Shown here: piece by piece, positions 17,392 through 25,642 of the stretch
Layout: each line of letters opens with the position of its first letter
Position numbering within the stretch: the stretch's first letter is position 1
Assembly (NCBI GenBank): GCA_001819605.1
Contig: MHNE01000011.1
Coordinates: 1-32,385 of the forward strand
DNA from: Candidatus Portnoybacteria bacterium RIFCSPLOWO2_01_FULL_43_11
GTDB taxonomy: Bacteria; Patescibacteriota; Minisyncoccia; Portnoybacterales; UBA2143
Direction: 5' to 3'
DNA: 32,385 nt
Notes under the pieces: generated by a model
What the model was told of the DNA's origin: nothing
The model's input: the letters and a program-made list of their open reading frames with translations, nothing else
Databases searched by the model: none
Translations under genes and position numbers: made by a program

Positions 17392-18162
17392 CTATATTTT
17401 AATGAATTCTTTAATTATATTAACGGGCGCTGTTTTAGTCAATCCGTTCTGATTGACTAAATTCAAACCAACTACCTCTCCTTTTGTGTTAATCAAGGGC
17501 CCGCCATTGGCCAAAGGATCTTCCTCGCTTAAGTTAAGCGAGATTGTTTCTTCTTTGATACCCCTGATGGTTCCAAGGTTTATAAAACGATAAAAATTAT
17601 CTTTTGGGACTTGCCCCGCATCTTTTTCTAAAAGGTGCGGGGTCTGAACGCCCATTAAAATAATTCTTTCGCCTAAGGCCAGTTCGTTAAGATCAGCCAA
17701 AGGAACAACCGGCAAATTGGTCTTTTCTATTTTTAAGAGAGCTAGATTGTTTTTCCCGTCTCTTTTAATGACTTGAGCCGTTGAAGAACTGTTTTCTTGA
17801 AAGACCAAATATTGGCCGGCTTTTTCAGGAACCAAATCAGCCGCGGTTATAATTAAACCGTCGGAAAAAACAATAAAGCCGGTTCCTTCGCGGATAATTT
17901 GTTTATTTTTGGATAAAGTCTGAACAGCCGTTATTGAAGGATTTATCCGTCTGATTGCTTCTTCGGCGGCAGTATTTTCCGCGATAGTGATTCTTTCAGT
18001 TTTATTTATAATAGTCGTTCCGTCTTTAGCCCGCTCAATGAATTCTATTTGAGAAAAAAAGGGAGCATCGGCCAAAAACGGCAGAAGAAACTGGTCAGCC
18101 AAAACGCCGCCCAGTCCGCCAATTATTAAAATAAGGATAAGCTTAAATATTTTTTGCTTCAT
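17392..18162 (-). CDS. HtrA/trypsin-fold protein, apparently catalytically inactive
   Basis: 'GTGFIVFSDGLIITAADLV', 'NNLALLKIEKTNLPVVPLAD', 'PLANGGPLINTKGEVVGLN' align by eye with HtrA motifs but lack His, Asp and Ser. Confidence 0.72.
   Translation of the reverse strand: MKQKIFKLILILIIGGLGGVLADQFLLPFLADAPFFSQIEFIERAKDGTTIINKTERITIAENTAAEEAIRRINPSITAVQTLSKNKQIIREGTGFIVFSDGLIITAADLVPEKAGQYLVFQENSSSTAQVIKRDGKNNLALLKIEKTNLPVVPLADLNELALGERIILMGVQTPHLLEKDAGQVPKDNFYRFINLGTIRGIKEETISLNLSEEDPLANGGPLINTKGEVVGLNLVNQNGLTKTAPVNIIKEFIKI
17614..17642. repeat. Class II palindrome, copy A (inside trypsin-fold ORF)
   Basis: CCCCGCATCTTTT tct AAAAGGTGCGGGG; 13 bp arms, one G-T mismatch. Confidence 0.85.
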
Positions 18163-18205
18163 TGGTTTTCTAAAACAAAATAAACCAATTAAACACTTTA
18201 GTCAA

Positions 18206-18330
18206 CCCCGCACCTATTGAACTTTGTCTAAAAAAGATTTTTACTTTTTTAACATTCCTAGAATTTTGCTAATTATTTTTAAGGAAATACATGATTTAAT
18301 TTATGTTAATTAAGTTCAATAGGTGCGGGG
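18206..18330. repeat. Class II palindrome, copy B (overlaps 3' end of pilD)
   Basis: 19 bp perfect arms CCCCGCACCTATTGAACTT / AAGTTCAATAGGTGCGGGG around an 87 bp AT-rich core. Confidence 0.9.
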
Positions 18331-19195
18331 TCAAACTTTCACCAAATAACATCATAAAAACAGCCGCTCCGGCCAAAAACGGGCCAAACGGAATTTGAGA
18401 CTTCAGAGTCTTTTTTTTAAAAGCGATTAAAACTAAACCAATAACCGCTCCGCTCATAAAAGCTAAAAACAAAGCCCATAAAACATTAGGCCAACCCAAA
18501 ACCAAACCCATTAAAACGGCTAATTTAACATCGCCCATTCCCATCCATTTGCCTTTGGAAACAAGAACTAAAAATAAAAAAAATCCGCTCGCTACTAGTG
18601 CTGAAAGGAGACCGTCCTTTAGGGCGAGACCCGGATCTCTGCCTAAGGGCAGGACTCCATTAAAAATTAACCAGATGCCAGCCGCTATTATGGCCGGGTA
18701 AATAATTCTATCCGGAATAATATAGTGCTTTAGATCGTAGACGAAAATGATAATCAAAATACTGATAATATAAAACCAGTAAATAAGCAGTAATAAATTT
18801 CTAATTTCTATCCCGTATTTAATACGGGACAAATCCCAAATCCCAAATCTAAAATCTAAAACTTTAAAAGATATTAATAAAAATAGAATTCCAGCGGCTA
18901 ATTCAACTAATGGGTATTGCCAAGAGATTCTATTGTAACAATATCGACACCGGCCTTTTTGAAGAACAAAGCTAAAAAGAGGAATCAAATCATACCACCT
19001 TAAAACAACCCGGCATTTTGGACAATGAGAGCGAGTCATTAACCCCGCACCTTTTGAAGATAGACTTCGTCTTTTGAAAAAAATCTTCAAAAGGTGCGGG
19101 GTAAAAATTGACTCTTTGGTTTTTAAGCGATAAATAACAACATTTAAAAAACTGCCGATAATAAGGCCGAAAAGAAAAATCAAAACGCTAAACAT
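18296..19195 (-). CDS. pilD: Prepilin peptidase
   Basis: 'GLIIGSFLNVVIYRL', 'HCPKC...CRYCYNRISWQYPLVEL', 'YDLKHYIIPD', 'GMGDVKLAVLMGLVLGW'. Confidence 0.93.
   Translation of the reverse strand: MFSVLIFLFGLIIGSFLNVVIYRLKTKESIFTPHLLKIFFKRRSLSSKGAGLMTRSHCPKCRVVLRWYDLIPLFSFVLQKGRCRYCYNRISWQYPLVELAAGILFLLISFKVLDFRFGIWDLSRIKYGIEIRNLLLLIYWFYIISILIIIFVYDLKHYIIPDRIIYPAIIAAGIWLIFNGVLPLGRDPGLALKDGLLSALVASGFFLFLVLVSKGKWMGMGDVKLAVLMGLVLGWPNVLWALFLAFMSGAVIGLVLIAFKKKTLKSQIPFGPFLAGAAVFMMLFGESLTPHLLNLININ
19043..19101. repeat. Class II palindrome, copy C (in-frame inside pilD)
   Basis: 19 bp arms CCCCGCACCTTTTGAAGAT / ATCTTCAAAAGGTGCGGGG with a 21 nt loop. Confidence 0.92.
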
Positions 19196-19213
19196 AATAA
19201 AATTTTAACACAA

Positions 19214-19245
19214 AAACAGCCCCTAAACAATAAAGGGCTGTTTTG
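19214..19245 (-). terminator. Intrinsic terminator of the pilin gene
   Basis: AAAACAGCCC...GGGCTGTTTT. Confidence 0.82.
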
Positions 19246-19286
19246 TATTCTAAGCAGAATAATAAAGTAAGTAAAAAGTCCAAATA

Positions 19287-19736
19287 TTAGTTACACTTAA
19301 TGTTGGTTGCCAAACAACCAGCAGTAGAGCCCGAATAACCAGTGCTATCCACGCACCACTCTCCGCCGCCCCTCAAAGTACTTTCCACGCAATAAGCTAT
19401 CGCGCTATCAAAACAAGGAGGAATAGCGCCGGTCCCATTATGGCTATCTATACTACCCTCTACTCTTGCTATTTCAGTTCCGTAAATTGCATGAGCCCCA
19501 TCTAAAGTATTATCAGCCGCACATAGAGACGCATAACTAAGAGGGACATCATAAACCATTTCAGCTAAACTTCTTACTCCTGTTAACTCTGACTTAACCG
19601 CAGCATCTTGGGCTTTATCTCTCGCGCTCTGCAAACTCACCAATACAATGGTCGCTAAAATGCCGATAATCGCGATAACCACTAAAAGTTCAATCAAGGT
19701 AAAACCTTTTTGCTTTTTGCTTAAATATTTTAACAT
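19287..19736 (-). CDS. Type IV pilin
   Basis: 'QKGFTLIELLVVIAIIGILATIVLVSL' prepilin signature; strong SD AGGAGGTG upstream. Confidence 0.93.
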   Translation of the reverse strand: MLKYLSKKQKGFTLIELLVVIAIIGILATIVLVSLQSARDKAQDAAVKSELTGVRSLAEMVYDVPLSYASLCAADNTLDGAHAIYGTEIARVEGSIDSHNGTGAIPPCFDSAIAYCVESTLRGGGEWCVDSTGYSGSTAGCLATNIKCN

Positions 19737-19807
19737 TTTATTTCACCTCCTTTCGTTTAAGATAAATTAAACAATAATAACATATTTTGTCTTCGACCTT
19801 TTGTACT

Positions 19808-19966
19808 AGACCTCTTGCATAATAACCTTTCTACTGCAATTTCCATATTTTGGCTGCGGCTTTGCAAAAATCTTTCAACATATACGCCGTATATGCTTCA
19901 AGATTTTTGCTTCGCCTCGCCTAAAATCTTAAAATTTCGTTGCGAAAATTATTACGCAAGAGGTCT
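19808..19966. repeat. Class I foldback element, copy 2
   Basis: AGACCTCTTGCATAAT ... ATTACGCAAGAGGTCT (15/16 complementary); shares the core ATTTTGGCTGCGGCTT...CTCGCCTAAAAT with 12310-12474. Confidence 0.85.
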
Positions 19967-19997
19967 ATTATATCAAAATTCAAATTATTAAAACTCC

Positions 19998-21203
19998 TTA
20001 GATACTGCTGGCTATATTATATATCGGCATTAGAATTGACGCAACCAAAATACCGACCATAATTCCCAAAACAACAATTAAAATTGGCTCAATTAGCTGA
20101 CTTAAATTTGCCACGGTTCTATCCACTTCTTTTGAGTAAAAGCCGGCCAAGTTTTCTAAAATAAAATCCAATTTTCCGGTTTTTTCTCCTGTCTTTATCA
20201 TCTGAACCGCCATAGCCGGAAACTGCTCAAATTTTTCCAAAACCGAACTCAAACTCTGACCAACCCTGATTTTATCTCTGGCCTCAAAAACCATTTCTTT
20301 AAAAACGGTGTTTCCCGCCACTTCGCCACAGATAGTCAGAGCTTCAATTATCGGCACCCCGCCTTTAATCAAAGTACTTAAACTCTCGGTAAAACGGGCA
20401 AGATAAGTTTCTTTAAAAACCTTGCCGAGAATCGGTAATTTTAATTTTAAATTATCCCAAACCCGGCGGCCAAAAGAAGTTTTAATGAAATAGCTGAAAC
20501 CAAAGCCCAAAATAACCAGCGCCAAACCAAGAATCCAGCCCTTGGTTTTTAAAGAATTGCTTGTCCAGATAAGAGCTCTGGTCGTCCAGGGCAAATCCGA
20601 GGAAAATTCTTCCAAAAAACTTGTCAATTGAGGCACCACCATAATCATCATTAAAACTCCGATAATTAAAAAAACGGCTAAAATAAAAGCCGGATAAATC
20701 ATCGCGCCCCGGATTTTTGAAATAAGGTAATATTCTTTTTCCAGATAATTGGCCAGATATTCCAAAGATTCCTGAAGCCGGCCGCTTACCTCGCCGGACT
20801 TAATCAGGTTAACGAAAAAAAGAGAAAATATCCTTGGGTGCTTGGCCAGGGCTTGAGAAAAAAGCATGCCGCCGTCAACACCAGAGGCGATTTCAAAAAG
20901 AGTTTCCTGAAAATGATAATTTTCCGTCTGTTCTCCCAAGGCCTTAAGAGACTGAACCAAGGGAACCTCGGCGCCGACCAAAGTGGATAACTGACGACAA
21001 AAAAGCATAACTTCTTTTCTGTTAACGCGCTCAAAAATATTAATTCTTTTCGGCAGAAAAGAAATCTTTCTGACCGCCTTTAGCCGGATAACCACTAAAT
21101 CATAACCCTGAAGCGTCTTTATCGCCGCTGATTCGCTGGCCGCTTCAACACTGCCTATCTGCGTTTCTCCTTTTTGGGTCCGGGCGAGATATTTGTATTT
21201 CAT
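19998..21203 (-). CDS. pilC: Type II secretion/type IV pilus inner membrane protein
   Basis: 'RKEVMLFCRQLSTLVGAEVPLVQSLKAL', 'LSTLIKGGVPIIEAL', three TM segments. Confidence 0.93.
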   Translation of the reverse strand: MKYKYLARTQKGETQIGSVEAASESAAIKTLQGYDLVVIRLKAVRKISFLPKRINIFERVNRKEVMLFCRQLSTLVGAEVPLVQSLKALGEQTENYHFQETLFEIASGVDGGMLFSQALAKHPRIFSLFFVNLIKSGEVSGRLQESLEYLANYLEKEYYLISKIRGAMIYPAFILAVFLIIGVLMMIMVVPQLTSFLEEFSSDLPWTTRALIWTSNSLKTKGWILGLALVILGFGFSYFIKTSFGRRVWDNLKLKLPILGKVFKETYLARFTESLSTLIKGGVPIIEALTICGEVAGNTVFKEMVFEARDKIRVGQSLSSVLEKFEQFPAMAVQMIKTGEKTGKLDFILENLAGFYSKEVDRTVANLSQLIEPILIVVLGIMVGILVASILMPIYNIASSI

Positions 21204-21304
21204 AAATCGCGAATATAGTCTCTAATTTTATCTCTAATAATCACGGATATAAAAATGGTTATTAGAGATAATTCGAGATAGAATTCGGACTTGATTAGTG
21301 ATTT
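21204..21304. repeat. Class III foldback, copy 1 (pilT-pilC junction)
   Basis: Contains TTATCTCTAATAA...TTATTAGAGATAA and inverted ends AAATCGCGAAT/ATTAGTGATTT; homologous to 22370-22471. Confidence 0.85.
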
Positions 21305-22376
21305 ACTTTTTTAACAGCATTCTCAACTCTGAAATATTAGTTGAGTAAAGCTCAGCGTTCTCTATGGAAATTATACCAAAATTAACCAAATCAGCCAAAG
21401 AACGATTCAGAGAAATCATCCCCTCTTCAGAGCTGGTTTCAATAACCATATCTATCTGATGAGTTTTTCCTTCCCGGATTAAATTCCTGACAGCGGAATT
21501 AACCAGCATCAATTCAACCGCGTTAATTACCCCTTTACCGATTTTTGGAACAAGCCGCCTGGAAAGTATGCCTAAAAGCGTGGAAGCCAACTGCTGACGA
21601 ATCTGATTTTGTTGATAAGGCGGGAAGCTGTCAATAATCCGGTCAATGGTTTGGGCCGCGGTATTTGTATGAAGCGTGGCAAAAACCAAGTGCCCTGTTT
21701 CAGCGGCCGTGACCGCGCTTGAAATTGTTTCAGGGTCGCGCATTTCGCCTATCATAATCACATCCGGATCTTGACGAAAAACTTCCCTTAGGCCGCGATG
21801 AAAATCCAGAACATCTTCACCAACCTCTCTTTGGTCAATAACGCATTTATCGTCTTTAAACAGATATTCTATCGGGTCTTCAATGGTGACAATATGGTCA
21901 AAGCGAGTATGGTTTACTTCATCAATTAAGGCGGCCAAGGCCGTGGTTTTGCCTTGGCCCGAAGGGCCGACCACCAAAAAAAATCCTTGGGAAAACTTGG
22001 TAATTTTATGGCAATATTCCGGCAGATTTAATTCCTTGATAGTTTTGATTTTGGTCGGGATATACCGCAAGGCAACATTTACTTGCCCCAACTGATGATA
22101 AATATTAATTCTGAATCTGGCTTTATCCTGATAATTGAAAGATAAATCAATGTCTCTTTTAGAAAGAAAACTTTTCTTTCTTTCTTCGGAAAGAAGAGAA
22201 AAGGCAATATTTTGAGTGTCGTCATTGGTCAAAATCCGTCTCTTGGTTATGGGGCTCAACTGGCCGTCAACGCGCAAAATCGGCGGCTGGCCGGGAGTCA
22301 GATGAACATCAGAAGCGCTTTTCTGAACCGCTATCCCCAAAATTTCCTCCAATTGTTTTTGATAGTCATTATTCAC
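21303..22376 (-). CDS. pilT: Type IV pilus retraction-type ATPase
   Basis: 'GPSGQGKTTALAALIDEVN' Walker A, 'VTIEDPIEYLFKD', 'GEMRDPETISSAVTAAETGHLVFATLHTN'; GTG start. Confidence 0.92.
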   Translation of the reverse strand: MNNDYQKQLEEILGIAVQKSASDVHLTPGQPPILRVDGQLSPITKRRILTNDDTQNIAFSLLSEERKKSFLSKRDIDLSFNYQDKARFRINIYHQLGQVNVALRYIPTKIKTIKELNLPEYCHKITKFSQGFFLVVGPSGQGKTTALAALIDEVNHTRFDHIVTIEDPIEYLFKDDKCVIDQREVGEDVLDFHRGLREVFRQDPDVIMIGEMRDPETISSAVTAAETGHLVFATLHTNTAAQTIDRIIDSFPPYQQNQIRQQLASTLLGILSRRLVPKIGKGVINAVELMLVNSAVRNLIREGKTHQIDMVIETSSEEGMISLNRSLADLVNFGIISIENAELYSTNISELRMLLKK

Positions 22377-22471
22377 GAATATAATCTCTAATTTTATCTC
22401 GAATATTCACGAATATTTTTATGTTTTATTCGTGAGAATTCGCGATAGAATTGAGAATTGATTAGCGATTT
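22370..22471. repeat. Class III foldback, copy 2 (response regulator-pilT junction)
   Basis: GAATATTCACGAATA / TATTCGTGAGAATTC inverted repeat; direct homolog of copy 1 (TATAATCTCTAATTTTATCTC ... GATTAGCGATTTACTTTT). Confidence 0.85.
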
Positions 22472-22839
22472 ACTTTTGCCAATATTTCTTTCACTTTAGC
22501 CACCACGGCGCTCGGAGTAAAATGAGCTTTTATAATATATTCGCGAGCGCCCATTTTTAAGCCTTTCTCAACGTCGTCTTTTTGGCCAAGATTGGTCAAT
22601 AAAATTACCGGAATTTTTTCTAATTCCTCGTTCTTTTTTATTTTTTCCAGAACATCAAAACCGTCCGCTTTCGGCAAAACAATATCCAAGAGAATCAAGT
22701 CGGGCCTTTCTTTTTCAATCTTTTCCAGTCCTTCTTGACCGTCAGCGGCCACCCCGACCTCAAAACCGGCCTGATTGAATTTTGCCGCATACATTTCGCT
22801 TAAAAACGGGTCATCTTCAATAATAAGAATTTTTTGCAT
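22462..22839 (-). CDS. CheY-like response regulator receiver
   Basis: 'KILIIEDDPFLSEMYAAKF', 'PDLILLDIVLPKADGFDVL', 'PVILLTNLGQKDDV', 'YIIKAHF'. Confidence 0.94.
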   Translation of the reverse strand: MQKILIIEDDPFLSEMYAAKFNQAGFEVGVAADGQEGLEKIEKERPDLILLDIVLPKADGFDVLEKIKKNEELEKIPVILLTNLGQKDDVEKGLKMGAREYIIKAHFTPSAVVAKVKEILAKVNR

Positions 22840-22843
22840 GCTT

Positions 22844-24472
22844 TTAATCCTCCACCGCTTTCACCATCTCTTCAAAAGAAATAACGCCTTCCAAAACTTT
22901 TAAGACGCCGTCCTGCTTCATTGTCGTCATGCCCTGCCTCTGCGCTTCTTTTTCAATGGCGCTTTCAGTCGGATTTTTAATGATGATTTCTTCCATTTCC
23001 GACGTTATTTTTATCATCTCAAAAAGAGCGATTCTTCCCTTGGTTCCTCTCTGGCCGCAGAATTTGCATCCCTGGGCCTGATAGATTTTATAGGGCTTTT
23101 TCCGTTCCGCCCTTTCCTCTTTTTTCAAACTTAATTTATTTAATTCTTGTTCAATAATGTCAGCCACTTGAGGAGAAGCGCTCACTTGCTTTTTACACTG
23201 CTCGCACAATCTTTTAACCAAGCGCTGGGCAATGGCCAAGTTAAGAGACGGAGGCAGAAGAAAAGAACTAACGCCCATATCAATTAAACGGGGGATTACT
23301 CCGACAGCGTTATTAGTGTGAAGAGTGGAAAGAACAATATGTCCGGTCAGAGCCGCGTGTATAGCCAAGCCGGCTGTTTCTTCATCCCTTATCTCTCCGA
23401 CCATAATCACATCGGGGTCCTGCCGCAGAATATGACGAAGGCCTGAAGCGAAAGTGTATCCAATTTCCGGCCTGATCTGGGACTGATTAATTCCTTCAAT
23501 ATAATACTCAATCGGATCTTCCAAACTGATGATATTAACCCCTTCTTTATTCAACGCGTTAAGTATAGCATAAAGAGTGGTGGTCTTACCAGAACCAGTC
23601 GGCCCGGTTATCAACACCATGCCAAAGGGCTTCTCAATTCCTTTTTCAAGAGTCTTTAAATTATAACCGTAAAGACCCAAATCTGAAAAGCCACCCAAAC
23701 CGATACTCGGGTCTAAAACTCTCAAAGCCACCTTTTCTCCGGTAGTGGTCGGCAAAGTGGAAACCCTAAAATCTATTTTTTTCTTATCAATAAAAGTATG
23801 AAAGCGGCCGTCCTGGGGAATCCTTGTCTCGTCAATTTTTAAATTGGAAAGAATTTTAATCCGCGAAATAATGGCTGAATGAACGTCTTTGGGCAAAAAA
23901 AGACTGGTGTGTAAAACTCCGTCCACTCTGAAACGAACCTTTACTTTATCTTCAGTCGGCTCAATGTGAATATCCGAAGCCCGGCCTTCAACGGCGTTTC
24001 TTAGAATAACCGCGACTATTTTAGTTACCGGCGCCTCGGCCGCCACTCTCTCTATCACTTCTTCCGGTTTAATTCTGGCCGTCGGCCCCGCTTCTTCTGT
24101 TTTTAACTCTTCCTCTAATTCTTCCAGAGCTTTTTTAACTTCGCCCCGAAGGGCCTTATACTGCCTAAGAATATTTTTAAAATCGCTGGGGGTGATAATA
24201 AAAATACTTGGCTCCAACTGACTGCGAAAAGCGATAAATCTTAGGGCTTCTCTGGCTTTTAAATCATCGGGGCTGACCATGCCCACTTCCAAAACCCCGT
24301 CCCGCTTTTCAATCGGAACGAATTCGTAAAAAGCGGCCGCTTCTTCGGGAATACTTTTCAAAACATCGGCTGAAACTTCTTTCAAACTCAAATCAATAAA
24401 AGGAACATTTATTTTTTTTCCCCTTTCCTTAACTTCTTCCGCTTCTTTTGGATAGTCTTTTTGAACAGCCAT
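22844..24472 (-). CDS. pilB: Type IV pilus assembly ATPase
   Basis: 'ITGPTGSGKTTTLYAIL', 'SLEDPIEYYIEGINQSQI', 'GEIRDEETAGLAIHAALTGHIVLSTLHTN', 'CEQCKK...CKFCGQRGTKGRIALFEM'. Confidence 0.95.
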   Translation of the reverse strand: MAVQKDYPKEAEEVKERGKKINVPFIDLSLKEVSADVLKSIPEEAAAFYEFVPIEKRDGVLEVGMVSPDDLKAREALRFIAFRSQLEPSIFIITPSDFKNILRQYKALRGEVKKALEELEEELKTEEAGPTARIKPEEVIERVAAEAPVTKIVAVILRNAVEGRASDIHIEPTEDKVKVRFRVDGVLHTSLFLPKDVHSAIISRIKILSNLKIDETRIPQDGRFHTFIDKKKIDFRVSTLPTTTGEKVALRVLDPSIGLGGFSDLGLYGYNLKTLEKGIEKPFGMVLITGPTGSGKTTTLYAILNALNKEGVNIISLEDPIEYYIEGINQSQIRPEIGYTFASGLRHILRQDPDVIMVGEIRDEETAGLAIHAALTGHIVLSTLHTNNAVGVIPRLIDMGVSSFLLPPSLNLAIAQRLVKRLCEQCKKQVSASPQVADIIEQELNKLSLKKEERAERKKPYKIYQAQGCKFCGQRGTKGRIALFEMIKITSEMEEIIIKNPTESAIEKEAQRQGMTTMKQDGVLKVLEGVISFEEMVKAVED

Positions 24473-24492
24473 TTTTATATTTTTTTTATTTT

Positions 24493-25068
24493 TTACTGGT
24501 AATAGACTTCAACTTTTAAATCAAAATCCAAAAAATCTGAATCCGCGGCCGTAATTAATTCGCGGCTGATAAAATCAATAGAGTTGACATTCATTGAGCG
24601 GATATTTTCCTCCAAAGCGCGCAAATAATTTTTAAAAGCGTTGTAAGTGCCGCTGACGGTTAATTCCACCTCCCGACTCTTTAATAATTTCTCCGTTTCT
24701 TTTTTATCCCCTCTTTTAGTTTCATCGTCTATCTCGCCAAAGTCTATTGATTCCAGAATAAGACCATTGGCTGTGGATAAAGACTCAAAATAGACCAACA
24801 AATTAGGTATGTCTTTTTCCTTGGGAAGAGCCAAATAAACTTCTTCCAGTTCTTTTCCGATGTCTCTCCCTTGTTTTTTTATTTCATTAACCCTAACAAT
24901 CAAATCCTCTATACCGGCCAATTCCGTTCTTTTTTCCTTGATTCCAATTCTGATATTTGTCAAGTCTTTTAAAATAGGAACGACCAAAAAGATCGTTGCT
25001 CCAAAAACAGCGATAAAAAGCCCTATAATAAGAATAATTTTTTTATTGATTTTTATTTTTATCTTCAT
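24493..25068 (-). CDS. pilO: PilO-like protein
   Basis: Position, N-terminal TM, coiled coil and 'LVYFESLSTANGLILESIDF...VSGTYNAFKNYLRALEENIRSMNVNSIDF'. Confidence 0.8.
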   Translation of the reverse strand: MKIKIKINKKIILIIGLFIAVFGATIFLVVPILKDLTNIRIGIKEKRTELAGIEDLIVRVNEIKKQGRDIGKELEEVYLALPKEKDIPNLLVYFESLSTANGLILESIDFGEIDDETKRGDKKETEKLLKSREVELTVSGTYNAFKNYLRALEENIRSMNVNSIDFISRELITAADSDFLDFDLKVEVYYQ

Positions 25069-25642
25069 TTTTTAAAAGAATCGGGTCAAATTCCAAATTC
25101 ATGTTAAAATTCACTCCGCCGGCTGAAAGACCGATTCCCGAAGTTTCCACTTTTTTAATTCTTGGATCTTTTTCCAAGACGGTAATCTCTTCGGCTAAAA
25201 TATTATAATTAGCCGCCTGGCCATTTAAATCTATTTTGTTTTTACCTAAATCAGCGTCAAATTTTTCCCAGCGAACATCGGCTAAAGTAAGCTCTTCAAG
25301 CGCCTTAAAAAGCCGGGAAGAAAAAATATGTATTTCCGAAAATTTATTTAAGTTTTTTGTTCCTTTTTCCAATTCCGTTATGTGTTTTTCCAATTCTAAA
25401 TCTCTTTCCGAGCTTTTATCTCCCATCTGAATCTCTAAGGCAATCCTTTCCTTATTAAGCGAGTCTTTGTAGAAAACCAAACCAAAATAGCCCAAAACAA
25501 TAATAACTAAAAAACCAATGGCTGCCCAAAGCCACAAATTCTGGTTAAAGAGTTCGACCTTCGGAGCAAGAAACGACAACTTAAACCCGCGAGAGATCGT
25601 CGGTTTTTGGTTATATTCTTTTGGCATTAGTTTTATGTCCAT
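25043..25642 (-). CDS. pilN: PilN-like protein
   Basis: Position, single TM and coiled coil; overlaps pilO by 26 nt. Confidence 0.75.
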   Translation of the reverse strand: MDIKLMPKEYNQKPTISRGFKLSFLAPKVELFNQNLWLWAAIGFLVIIVLGYFGLVFYKDSLNKERIALEIQMGDKSSERDLELEKHITELEKGTKNLNKFSEIHIFSSRLFKALEELTLADVRWEKFDADLGKNKIDLNGQAANYNILAEEITVLEKDPRIKKVETSGIGLSAGGVNFNMNLEFDPILLKNEDKNKNQ

